From assembly GCF_009498735.1 (NCBI RefSeq), contig NZ_ML762433.1:56148-120147 (forward strand): a stretch of DNA of 64,000 nt, read 5' to 3'. Position numbers and translations under genes: made by a program. Below the pieces are notes generated by a model that saw only the letters and a program-made list of their open reading frames with translations, was not told where the DNA came from and made no database searches. Source of the stretch: Gracilibacillus oryzae (GTDB lineage Bacteria > Bacillota > Bacilli > Bacillales > Amphibacillaceae). This document shows, piece by piece, positions 1-8,304 of the stretch; position 1 is the first letter of the stretch; every line of letters starts with the position of its first letter.

Positions 1-1450
1 GATTCTCGACCATATCATTCAATTGTCTTACTAAAGAATGGAGAACCGCAACCTTATCACTTCGTTCCCCTGTCGACTTTTCTAAGTGCTCTGCAACGCT
101 TTGAATCGTCTCTGCCTGCTCAGTAAATACATCCAGCATATCCGGAATACGTTTATCTAATTGATAATCTCGAAATGGATCAGGTGTATTTGATGTAATC
201 ATTAATATTTTTCTGTACATTTCGTTAAGCTCAAGTACACTCGATTCAATTGTCTGCAGCAAAGGAGCCATATCCCCAAGTGAAACCATCATTCGAATAC
301 GGTGAGTCCCTTCCGTCAAGTGATACAGAAACGGTTCTTCCTCACCAAGAACATCCATTTCCCAATTCATATTATGGTTAAATCGAATCCTTTTCATTTC
401 TTCAAATGGAGATTTTCCATCAATAGTGATACTTCTTGTTGCATATACTCCCTGAAGTTGATCTTGCTTACGTTTTAGTGCTATTTGATATAATCCATCT
501 CTTTCTACCTCAAATTCCCATTCAATCCATTGACCTGGCAGCTTCCAATTCAATCCTCCAATTGTATTCATCCTCAGTTTGGAAACATGATAAGGCATTA
601 CCGTTGGACTTGATCTATCTGACAAAGGATATAGCGTCGGAGACGATTTGCTAGTCGCTTCTTCTGCTTGTATAATGATGTATTGGTCTTTTGTCTTTTC
701 AATCCCTTTAGCATTATATTCTTCTTTTACTTCTTCGTAAGGCAGAGGTAAAGCTTCCTGATATAACTCAATATAATCAATTGCCATTGGTTCTCGTAAA
801 GATGACAGAGAAATTTGTTGAACGCCAGAAGCAAAATAAAAAGAATACGGTTCTTCATAATAACCTTCACTATCCATTAGTGGCTTTAGTATCCACTCAG
901 GCCGTTCGATTTGCCTTGGTCTCAGTTCATTCCCTCTATCGTCCATCTGAATTTCTTCATAACTGTTATCCCAAATCCGATCAAATAACAATAACCCAGC
1001 ACCGTTAAATGGGATTTGGTCATTTATTGCGAATTCCCTTTCAATAGCAGAGCTCTTTCCTTCCATAGGATAGTAATGAATTCTTATGTTATACATCCCT
1101 GGCTTGTCAATTCGTACATTCCACTTTATTGAGCCCTCTTCAGGTGTTACCACTGCACTTCCATCTAAACCTTCATAGTTTTCTTCGACAAAAAATCCAT
1201 CATTACTTGCACTAATAAAGTCCTCTCCTTCAATACGAACAATTTCATCTGGTCGCTTCTCAGAGGAATATATAATTTCATAAGTGTCATATCCATCTTC
1301 CTCCAAACCACTTGTAATAGCTTCAAAATCATCGATGGCTTTTACCTGACCTGGATTAGTTGAATCCAAAGGATAAAACCCCCAAATTAAAGCTAATATA
1401 ATTACTATTACTAATAGGATTTTCAGCTTGGTATATCTTATTAATTTCAC
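1..1450 (-). CDS. Large membrane-anchored sugar-binding protein, N-terminal part (partial)
   Basis: An open frame runs from a GTG at 1448-1450 to the left window edge without a stop (483 codons visible). A GGGGGAGAAGA ribosome site lies just upstream of the GTG. The protein starts with a basic stretch and one hydrophobic segment (about residues 8-26, ILLVIVIILALIWGFY), which suggests a signal anchor. It is followed by two beta-rich modules that read like carbohydrate-binding domains; phrases such as WNVRIDKPGMYNIRIHYYP and WIEWEFEVERDGLYQIALK show the same pattern twice. Paenibacillus-type genomes carry about 950-residue family 1 solute-binding proteins with this N-terminal layout, so the binding domain proper is expected beyond the window edge. 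It lies downstream of another binding-protein gene, separated by a hairpin. The assignment rests on the module pattern and context; substrate unknown. Confidence 0.65.
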   Translation of the reverse strand, partial: MKLIRYTKLKILLVIVIILALIWGFYPLDSTNPGQVKAIDDFEAITSGLEEDGYDTYEIIYSSEKRPDEIVRIEGEDFISASNDGFFVEENYEGLDGSAVVTPEEGSIKWNVRIDKPGMYNIRIHYYPMEGKSSAIEREFAINDQIPFNGAGLLLFDRIWDNSYEEIQMDDRGNELRPRQIERPEWILKPLMDSEGYYEEPYSFYFASGVQQISLSSLREPMAIDYIELYQEALPLPYEEVKEEYNAKGIEKTKDQYIIIQAEEATSKSSPTLYPLSDRSSPTVMPYHVSKLRMNTIGGLNWKLPGQWIEWEFEVERDGLYQIALKRKQDQLQGVYATRSITIDGKSPFEEMKRIRFNHNMNWEMDVLGEEEPFLYHLTEGTHRIRMMVSLGDMAPLLQTIESSVLELNEMYRKILMITSNTPDPFRDYQLDKRIPDMLDVFTEQAETIQSVAEHLEKSTGERSDKVAVLHSLVRQLNDMVEN

Positions 1451-1511
1451 TCTTCTCCCCCCTGTAGCAAAAGTTCGATGCACAAAGCTTAGTTACATTA
1501 ATAAAAATTAC

Positions 1512-1539
1512 AAGGTACTTGATGAGTAACAAGTACCTT
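1512..1539 (-). terminator. Hairpin terminator after the solute-binding protein gene
   Basis: AAGGTACTTG (1512-1521) pairs perfectly with CAAGTACCTT (1530-1539) across an 8-nt loop. On the minus strand the stem is followed by TTGTAATTTTTATT. It lies between the binding-protein gene at 1571-2977 and the partial gene that starts at 1450. It may act as a partial terminator that lowers expression of the downstream gene. Confidence 0.6.
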
Positions 1540-1570
1540 TTTCAGATTCACTTAAAATGATCTATTTTGC

Positions 1571-2977
1571 TTAATCTCCCCAAACTTCATCAATGGCAGA
1601 TTGGAATAGCGGTTTATATTTCTCAACAACTGTTGACACAGAGGTACCACTACCTATTTCTGCAACAAAATCATAGTACCCTAAATTAGGATAAGTATTG
1701 TAATCCAGTACTAATAAGTTCTCTGAAACCATACGAAGATTGTTTATATCTTCTTCATTTGTATAATTAGTTTCATAACTTGCTTGACCTGGATAATCAT
1801 AAATGGATTCGATATCATTAATTTTTTCCCAGATGTACATCAATTGCTCCGGATTTTCTACTGACTTCGGAATAGTCAGCGCTTGTAATAAAGCTTCAGC
1901 TGAATAATACTCTGTAACACTCGGACCTTTAGGGAATGGTATGAATCCAATATCATAATCAGGCATATCTTCCCTGAATCCACCAATTTCGTGATCAGCG
2001 CCTGCATACATTAATGTATTACCTTGACGGAAAAATTGGCCAGGTTCCGTCCAATCTCCACCTTCAGTAGGTCTTGGTATCTGTTCCGTTACCAGCCGTG
2101 ATTCAAATTCTAATGCTTCAATTGTTGCGGGATCATCAAGGTTTTGCTGATCTCCATTAACTAAATCTGTATTATTAGAATATAAAGCATGGATCATTAA
2201 GGATGAATTCGCCAAACCCCATATATTGAGTTTTCCATCATTATTTGTGTCTTTGTTTGCTTCCTTAGCTACTTCCAGAAAAGTCTCCCAATTCCAATTA
2301 TCTTCCTCGACATATTCCTGAAGTGGTTTCATTCCTAATTGGTTCATTAGTGTACGATTATAAAAGATACCTTGAGCTAAATTTTTATGATCCTCTGTAA
2401 ATCCGTATCCCCGTCCTTCATATGTGTAAAGATTGTTGGTCATATTTTGGTTAAAAACATTTGTATTTTTCGTATACTCATCGATTGGCCATAATAAATC
2501 TTGCTTGACCAATGCAGGTACTGTATATGTTTTACCAAGTCTTACAATATCACCTATTGGTTCACCAGCAATTAGAGAGGCAGTAACTTTCTCTTGATAT
2601 TCGCCATAATCAATTGCCACATACTCTACCTGGAAATTATGTTTCTCCATTAGTGCCTCAAGATTTTCCTGCCGGAGTATATTATCTGGATTATCTTCTG
2701 GAATAGTCATATCCCACCAAGACACAATCTTTATTGTTTTTCCACCTAAATCAAAGTCCATTTCAGGCGTTTGATAGTAATCCACTTCAATTTCATCCTC
2801 AGCATTATCCTCTGTTCCATCCGTGTTATCTTCCGTATCGGTATTTTCAGTATTTTCCGCTACACTTTCTTCCTTACCCTCTTCATTGTAACCGCTTACA
2901 TCATTGCCGTTGCATGCTGCAAGAATTAAAACTAAAAAACATAGAAATAACGATAATAACAATTTTTGTTTTCTCAT
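1571..2977 (-). CDS. Extracellular solute-binding lipoprotein (ABC sugar transporter, family 1)
   Basis: A 468-residue sugar-binding lipoprotein. I chose the ATG at 2977 because AGGAGGAG sits 8 nt upstream and the protein then begins with a normal signal peptide (MRKQKLLLSLFLCFLVLILAAC; the lipobox LAAC puts the lipidated Cys at about residue 22). An upstream in-frame start (3013) would put unneeded residues in front. An acidic Asp/Glu/Asn/Thr-rich linker follows (about residues 25-65), then a family 1 binding-protein fold. The text includes KIVSWWDMT, the PxxxW sugar-site style, and NEDINNL near the end. No permease genes accompany it inside the window; they may lie left of position 1. It is divergent from an AraC-type regulator, with a cre site and an ATACTAGTAT palindrome between them. 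The substrate is inferred to be a xylan-derived saccharide from the neighbours only. Confidence 0.85.
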   Translation of the reverse strand: MRKQKLLLSLFLCFLVLILAACNGNDVSGYNEEGKEESVAENTENTDTEDNTDGTEDNAEDEIEVDYYQTPEMDFDLGGKTIKIVSWWDMTIPEDNPDNILRQENLEALMEKHNFQVEYVAIDYGEYQEKVTASLIAGEPIGDIVRLGKTYTVPALVKQDLLWPIDEYTKNTNVFNQNMTNNLYTYEGRGYGFTEDHKNLAQGIFYNRTLMNQLGMKPLQEYVEEDNWNWETFLEVAKEANKDTNNDGKLNIWGLANSSLMIHALYSNNTDLVNGDQQNLDDPATIEALEFESRLVTEQIPRPTEGGDWTEPGQFFRQGNTLMYAGADHEIGGFREDMPDYDIGFIPFPKGPSVTEYYSAEALLQALTIPKSVENPEQLMYIWEKINDIESIYDYPGQASYETNYTNEEDINNLRMVSENLLVLDYNTYPNLGYYDFVAEIGSGTSVSTVVEKYKPLFQSAIDEVWGD

Positions 2978-3054
2978 GATCCTACTCCTCCTCTTTTTAA
3001 TAAATAGGTACATTAAAAATGTAGCACTAGCCTATTCGACCAACAACCTGTTGT

Positions 3055-3064
3055 ATACTAGTAT
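3055..3064. promoter_or_regulatory. ATACTAGTAT palindrome upstream of the solute-binding gene
   Basis: A perfect 10-bp palindrome 78 bp upstream of the binding-protein start. The same 10-mer lies in front of the gntR-aguA operon (31726-31735), and a near copy lies between GH43 and GH8 (10120-10134). It may be an operator for the GntR-family regulator at 31026-31706; this is inference from recurrence in three promoter regions. Confidence 0.45.
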
Positions 3065-3141
3065 TTATACCTGTCATATTCTAGTTATTTTATTGGAAAT
3101 TTTAACCATATACATTATTTTTGCAAAGTTATAAATATCTG

Positions 3142-3172
3142 TGTGCAATATAAAGAATTGCACATTTTTTTT
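3142..3172 (+). terminator. Hairpin plus T-run in the leader of the AraC gene
   Basis: TGTGCAAT (3142-3149) pairs with ATTGCACA (3157-3164) across a 7-nt loop and is followed at once by eight T residues on the plus strand. It looks like a Rho-independent terminator. No plus-strand gene ends here, so it is either an attenuator in the leader of the regulator gene at 3245 or the end of a short transcript. Confidence 0.5.
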
Positions 3173-3192
3173 CATTTAAAGATTTCATATAA

Positions 3193-3206
3193 TGAAAACG
3201 CATACA
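3193..3206 (+). promoter_or_regulatory. cre site (CcpA operator)
   Basis: TGAAAACGCATACA, preceded by A, matches the cre consensus WTGNAANCGNWNNCW at every position. It lies between the divergent solute-binding gene and AraC regulator gene, so glucose repression of one or both is likely. The binding role is inferred from the match. Confidence 0.65.
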
Positions 3207-3244
3207 TTATGTTTTATCAAATTTTCTATTAGGGGGGATAGTTA

Positions 3245-4006
3245 GTGTTTAAGGTATTACTTGTTGATCCTAATTGTCGTTCAGCTGAAACCATAAAAAA
3301 ATTGTTTAATTGGAATGATTTGGGCTTTATTTTAGAAGACCATGCGGAAACCTCATCTAGAGCAGTAGACTTATTTAATATGGAGAATTATTCACTGGTA
3401 ATAATCAATATAACTGAGTTAAAGGATAAAGGTATACAACTATGTGAGATTCTACGTAAAGGTAGTTTGATTCCAATCTTACTAATTGGCGGGCCGAAAG
3501 ATTTTCTCATAATTAGAAAAGCTCTTAATCTTCAGGTAAATGATTATTTGCCTGCCCCTGTGCAATCAGATGAATTAAGAACTTGTTTACTTCTCATAAA
3601 GCAAAATCTTAAAAGATATAGTTTAATTAAGAACCCAGAGCAATTAAGTAATGCTGTATATATACAATCGGAAGACATTATTGGGCAAGTAAAGAAATAC
3701 GTAGCCGAGTCATTAGATGAATCATTAAGTAAAAGAATCACGTTAAAAGAAATCTCTGTTATGTTAAATTATAATTGTTCTTATTTGGGACAGAAATTCA
3801 AGTATCAGGAGAAGATGACTTTTAATGATTATCTACTGAAACAACGAATGGAAAGAGCTAAGCACCTTCTCGAGAACACTAACATGAAGATTTATGAGGT
3901 TGCTAACGAGGTGGGATATGTAGAATTAGATTGGTTTTATAAGAAATTCAAATCCTATACCGGTGTCAATGCTAATAAATATAGAGAGCTAGCAACCTCT
4001 AAATAG
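3245..4006 (+). CDS. Short AraC-family regulator with degenerate receiver domain
   Basis: 253 residues, GTG start with AGGGGGG 8 nt upstream. Residues 1-115 have the outline of a response-regulator receiver; residues 150-253 are a double helix-turn-helix AraC domain (IYEVANEVGYVELDWFYKKF is the second HTH). It lacks the middle linker of YesN-type regulators, so it is half their usual 500 residues. The phosphorylation residues are mostly missing: the acid pair is D8-P9, the position equal to Asp55 of the YesN-like protein at 17572-19125 is Asn55, and the conserved Lys is Ala104. It therefore probably works without phosphorylation. There is no partner kinase beside it. It is divergent from the solute-binding gene, which is its likely target. 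Confidence 0.85.
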   Translation: MFKVLLVDPNCRSAETIKKLFNWNDLGFILEDHAETSSRAVDLFNMENYSLVIINITELKDKGIQLCEILRKGSLIPILLIGGPKDFLIIRKALNLQVNDYLPAPVQSDELRTCLLLIKQNLKRYSLIKNPEQLSNAVYIQSEDIIGQVKKYVAESLDESLSKRITLKEISVMLNYNCSYLGQKFKYQEKMTFNDYLLKQRMERAKHLLENTNMKIYEVANEVGYVELDWFYKKFKSYTGVNANKYRELATSK

Positions 4007-4077
4007 AACTTATTTTCCCCTTAATAATATTGTAAAATGATATAGAAATGTTAGATAAAAAGTTATTATACAATGGT

Positions 4078-4119
4078 AAACTCGCAATTACTGATCATGA
4101 CCAAAATAATTGCGAGTTT
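4078..4119. terminator. Hairpin between convergent AraC and GH43 genes
   Basis: AAACTCGCAATT (4078-4089) and AATTGCGAGTTT (4108-4119) form a perfect 12-bp stem with an 18-nt loop between two convergent genes. T-runs are weak on both sides. A bidirectional terminator is the simplest reading. Confidence 0.5.
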
Positions 4120-4195
4120 ACTTATCTGGTTATCACAGCGATAAACGTCTGTAAAACTCCCCACTGACCATAAGTCTCACTTTATTAGTGATAAT

Positions 4196-6226
4196 TTATT
4201 CTTGAAATAACCAATAATTCAATCTAAACAATTCTTGAGGGTTCTTTCCTCGATAGATAAAATATAAATCGTGGATACCTGTTACCTCAATCACTTCGGT
4301 ACTGATTTCTTCCCACTGATTCCATCCACCTGTTGCTGGGACCTCTAGTGTACCTATTAATTTACCATCTGGTGTATCCAAATGAATGTCAATCACACCA
4401 CCATCTGTCAAACTAGATACTGAAGCAATGAATTGGGTAGCACCCCGCTTGAAATCGACCTCTGAAACCGCATGCCAGTCTCCGTCATCTATGTTAGTTA
4501 TTGCCAGGTCACTTGACATCGTATTTTCAAATCCATCATTTACAACAGTTTCCACTTGGATTCCAGCATTCCAAGCTATTGTTTCTGCCTCTATGCGGAT
4601 GAATGGATTCAACATTTTGACAGGTTCTACTCCTTCCATATCTGCTTTTATTTCTTGTATAGAGCCGTCTTCATTAAAGAATACTTTATTGAGGTGTGTG
4701 GACCGGTAACCTTTTGGAATACCCATTTCTTTAGATAATGTTTGTGCATGATAAGCTATATACCAGTTCTCATGAAATTGAAAGATGGAATGATGATTGT
4801 TACCACCAACTCCAAAAAACTCACCAGGATTTTTCAAAATGGTACTTTGATATGTCCATGGTCCCATTGGATGATCACTAGTCATATAAGCGATCTCCCC
4901 GGCAGGCGGACTTCCTTCCGGCCGGTAACCACTGTAGAAATTGGAACAGTACGTATAGTAATATGTGTCCCCAACCTTATTAATTCCAGCATTTTCAAAC
5001 ATGAAAGGTGCAGGGATTGGATTTGCTTCACCTACAACACTTACCATATCATCCCCAAGTTTCATCACTCGTGCGGTGTTAGGCATTGCATCCTCTCCTT
5101 CAGGTACGCCTCCACCGAAGTAAATATAATCCTCTCCATCATCATCTACTAGTACAGCAGGATCAAATAACCATGTTACACCCTCTGCACCAGGATGGGA
5201 CCTTGAAATAAGCGGTTCACCAATTGGATCAATCCACGGACCTGTGGGACTATCACTAGTTAATACTCCAATACCACTGGCATTATTGGCGAAATACAAA
5301 AAAAATTTATTTTCTCCGTTAATAACTTTGTGCGCCACAGCAGGCGCCCATGACTGGGTTGCCCATTTAGCTGCACCATTTTTCCCAGCTACGTTAATTA
5401 CCCCATGATCTGTCCAGTTTATTAAATCTGCTGAAGAAACAATCGACAATTTGTTAATTGTTCCATAACTATTATCTATAACATTGCCATCCTGATCATA
5501 TTCCAATACATCATTCGTATTATAAATATAAACCCGATCATTGAATACAAGTGCATAGGGGTCTGCACCGAATTTGTGAGAGACAATTGGATTTCCGTTT
5601 GGCGCACTCTTTCCAATAGAACTTGCAAGTGGATTACGAATTACTTTTGTTATTGCCCCATCCACTTTATATTTTTCCGTGTTTCCTTCAGTGTCAGTAA
5701 TTTCAAAATCATCCACTTTAATTTCTTTACTCAATTCTGCTGTCAACTCCTTTTTCAGTCTGAATTTTATGGAAATCAATTCTTTGCTTCCATCATTATT
5801 TTTAAAATTAACTGGTGAATCATCATTATTGATTTTTAGTTCGATGCCTTCATCCGATTTTTCAAAAGATATATATTCTGCAGAGAGATTGTTGGTATTC
5901 GGAACTACATCAGTAACCTCCAAAATATCGGGAACTTGTATTCCAGATCGTATACTGTTTACTTCAGTATTTTGAGAGAACTCGTCAATGAGTAATTTCA
6001 TTGTGTACGTTTTTTCAATAGAATGACTTAAAACAATAACCTCTTCTTCCAGATAGGCAGTTGATTGTGCTGGTATCTCGTTTACATCTCCGGCTCGTAT
6101 CACTTCAGAATCACGAGCTTTTTTCTCAACTGTTCCCCTGTTTATTTGAATAATCATTAAGAGAACTACCGAGAAACAAATAATGAAAATGACAAAGTAT
6201 AAGACCTGTTTTCTCTTGTTTTTCAT
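4196..6226 (-). CDS. Membrane-anchored GH43 arabinofuranosidase/xylosidase with CBM6
   Basis: 676 residues. The ATG at 6226 is preceded by AAAGGAGGGAGGG, which decides the start over the upstream ATGs near 6262. A hydrophobic segment at residues 7-27 is a signal anchor or an uncleaved signal peptide. Residues about 60-195 form a beta-rich module with some likeness to cohesin-type folds (tentative). Residues 205-535 are a five-bladed GH43 propeller: likely base D222 (GADPYA), pKa-modulating D355 (FDPAVL) and acid E411 (FENAG), with XynD-type spacing. Residues 544-676 read as a CBM6 xylan-binding module (IRIEAETIAW, DGDW, YFIYRG). It probably removes arabinose side chains from arabinoxylan at the cell surface. 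It is transcribed toward the solute-binding genes; the exact GH43 substrate cannot be read from sequence alone. Confidence 0.88.
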   Translation of the reverse strand: MKNKRKQVLYFVIFIICFSVVLLMIIQINRGTVEKKARDSEVIRAGDVNEIPAQSTAYLEEEVIVLSHSIEKTYTMKLLIDEFSQNTEVNSIRSGIQVPDILEVTDVVPNTNNLSAEYISFEKSDEGIELKINNDDSPVNFKNNDGSKELISIKFRLKKELTAELSKEIKVDDFEITDTEGNTEKYKVDGAITKVIRNPLASSIGKSAPNGNPIVSHKFGADPYALVFNDRVYIYNTNDVLEYDQDGNVIDNSYGTINKLSIVSSADLINWTDHGVINVAGKNGAAKWATQSWAPAVAHKVINGENKFFLYFANNASGIGVLTSDSPTGPWIDPIGEPLISRSHPGAEGVTWLFDPAVLVDDDGEDYIYFGGGVPEGEDAMPNTARVMKLGDDMVSVVGEANPIPAPFMFENAGINKVGDTYYYTYCSNFYSGYRPEGSPPAGEIAYMTSDHPMGPWTYQSTILKNPGEFFGVGGNNHHSIFQFHENWYIAYHAQTLSKEMGIPKGYRSTHLNKVFFNEDGSIQEIKADMEGVEPVKMLNPFIRIEAETIAWNAGIQVETVVNDGFENTMSSDLAITNIDDGDWHAVSEVDFKRGATQFIASVSSLTDGGVIDIHLDTPDGKLIGTLEVPATGGWNQWEEISTEVIEVTGIHDLYFIYRGKNPQELFRLNYWLFQE

Positions 6227-6550
6227 TAACCCTCCCTCCTTTTGGAAAAAGTTTAGCATCACCTGCTCATAGGAACAACCTGTCAGAGACTATCTCTTGA
6301 CCCTCTCAACTCTAGGAAATCCTCTTATTGATGAGGAGATTTTTATACTTTTCTACAATGGAAAGAAAAGATAATTCATCAGCATGTTTGTTTAAGTGTT
6401 CGCAAAAGATATGGTTGTAAACTATAAATTAAGACTTTGATCTGTAGGGCTTAACAGAAGGTGAGCACTGTGAGAAAATGCTTTTTAAAAAAACGAACAC
6501 AAAGAAACCCAGTCAGGAAAAAGTTTCCGCTGAGCATTCATAAGATAAAC
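6227..6550. other. Intergenic stretch with no clear feature
   Basis: 324 bp between the membrane GH43 start and the end of the SGNH esterase gene. It must hold the GH43 promoter, but I see no good -35/-10 pair, cre site or terminator hairpin. A 34-codon basic open frame on the plus strand (about 6470-6574) is not convincing as a gene. Confidence 0.4.
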
Positions 6551-8216
6551 TTAAACGGTATAACCAAATGCTAATATAGTAAAACACTTATCTTTATGAG
6601 AAGGAGTCATCCTTATTTCCACCTCGCGCTCTTTACATTCCTTTTCATTATAAAGAATCGCAGCATGGCAATGCGTCCATTTTATGAGGTGAGGATTAAT
6701 AGTTTTCATAAATTGTCCATCGACAAAAATTTCTGCTTCCCCGAACTCTTTACTTGCAGAATCTTTGTAAATAAGGATAAGACTACTACTATTTATCCTT
6801 ATTTTAAAGTGGTCTGTTACAGATGCAGCTGTATGCATCCAATTATAAGGGAACTGAGGCTTAGCTAATTCATCGTAATCCATTTCTGCCGTTTGCAAGT
6901 CGCTATCTGTTTCCGTAAATCCACCGACTTCTATTGTAACAGCAGCATTATTATTATCTTTTCTATCAAGCAACTGTATATCACGGAAATCATCCCCGAT
7001 TACAGGTAATTTATCCAGTGAGATATCAGTTTCCACCTTCTTTTCTTTTTTTGTTTCAGAAAATAAGTTAGCAAGGCAATCTGCCATTATTTTGTGTCCA
7101 TCATTGGTTGGATGATAAATATCAGAGAAAAATTGCCTCTTGGATATTACATTGCCATCCTCTTTTGTTAAACGAAACTGCTCTATTAAAGCGTCTTTGA
7201 TACTTATCATAGGGAGATCATAATAAAATGCCTACAGGCGACAGTCTCTCCTGTAAATTCCAGTCATTAACAAACACACTGAACAATAGAACTACAGCTG
7301 GCTTATTTTTATTTGAAAGTATCTTTAAGCACAAACTCTCATAACAGATTCCTTTTGTTTCATCATCTGCATCATTTACTCCAAATTCTACAATAACAAT
7401 GTCAGGCTCTACATTTCCATTTCTTAAAACATCCCGTTCATACCGGATCACTCCAAGTTCTGAAGGGGTTCCACCTAATCCAGCCTTAATAAAATGGACA
7501 TTCTCTCCTCCATTAATTCCGAACATTTCTTTAATTTTTAAATAGGATTTATGGGCATAACAATTTGTATGTATTGGCATCGCTCCCGCACCCTGGGTTA
7601 TGGAACCTCCTATATAGGCAATCGTAATATCCTCTCCGTTTTCAGCTTTTTCAATTGCTGTTTTTAATCTATAATTATTTCCTTTGCTTAATAAAGACTT
7701 TCTAATCATTGCTTTGTATCTCTCTGAACGGTAATCAACTGGTTCTGTCGATACTTCCGGAACATGGTAACCTTTGTTCAGGTAGCATTTCATACTCACT
7801 CTTGCTTTATCTGATAGTTGATTAAATTCCAAAGTTATTTTTCCAAATGTCTTATCGTTTTTTGACACCTGGTAATCATCCAGTTTCAGTAAGATCTCCG
7901 TACCATTTGCGGGACATGGAATCTTATGTAATGTTTCAGTATTATAATCCTTCTGTTTGTCTCCACTTTGCAATACAATAATTACGTCCTGGTTATTTTT
8001 CCTATCTCCATTTACCGTAAAACCAATACTGTGAACTAATGTATGAAATCCCTCCTCCCTTTCGAGTAAATGTAATATTTCTTCATCGGTAACACAACCT
8101 GTAAGTCTAGCTCTGTTAATAAGTTGTTCCCCTTGTAAATTTATTTCGTGGGAAGCCTTTACCTCCTCTTCATACATCATATAAAAGTAACTTCTATTCT
8201 TAAAATTATTAACCAT
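6551..8216 (-). pseudogene. SGNH/GDSL carbohydrate esterase, frameshifted
   Basis: Two adjacent frames make up one protein of about 550 residues. The first frame (8216 to 7218, 332 residues) has an N-terminal beta domain and SGNH block I (IAYIGGSIT, nucleophile Ser), the oxyanion Gly (KAGLGGTPS) and block III (EFGVNDA). The second frame (ORF 7210 to 6551) carries block V with the Asp/His pair (FSDIYHPTNDGHK) and a C-terminal beta domain. The break is at about 7227-7235. In the second frame the residues just before its first Met read AFYYDLP, so removing one base from the GGC there would give a continuous SPVAFYYDLPMIS. Such two-domain SGNH enzymes often deacetylate xylan. The Ser and the Asp/His are now on separate chains, so activity is unlikely unless the shift is a sequencing error. 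Confidence 0.8.
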
Positions 8217-8245
8217 ATTTAATTATCGCTCCTTGTATGATTATT

Positions 8246-8280
8246 AAAAAGAAAGCCCCAATTTTAATAACTTGGGACTT
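8246..8280 (-). terminator. Hairpin with T-run between GH43 and SGNH genes
   Basis: On the minus strand AAGTCCCAA pairs with TTGGGGCTT (one G-U) and is followed by TCTTTTT. It sits 25 nt after the GH43 beta-xylosidase stop and upstream of the esterase start. It probably ends or attenuates the GH43 transcript. Confidence 0.6.
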
Positions 8281-8304
8281 CCAAAAGAATGATATTAATT
8301 CTAT

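Noticed and set aside
3544..3741. Open frames opposite to the AraC gene and similar shadows across the window
   Set aside because: They lie wholly inside well-supported genes on the other strand or frame and lack ribosome sites.
6470..6574. 34-codon basic open frame starting at a GTG on the plus strand
   Set aside because: Weak ribosome site, low-complexity basic composition, runs into the opposite end of the esterase gene; no support as a gene.
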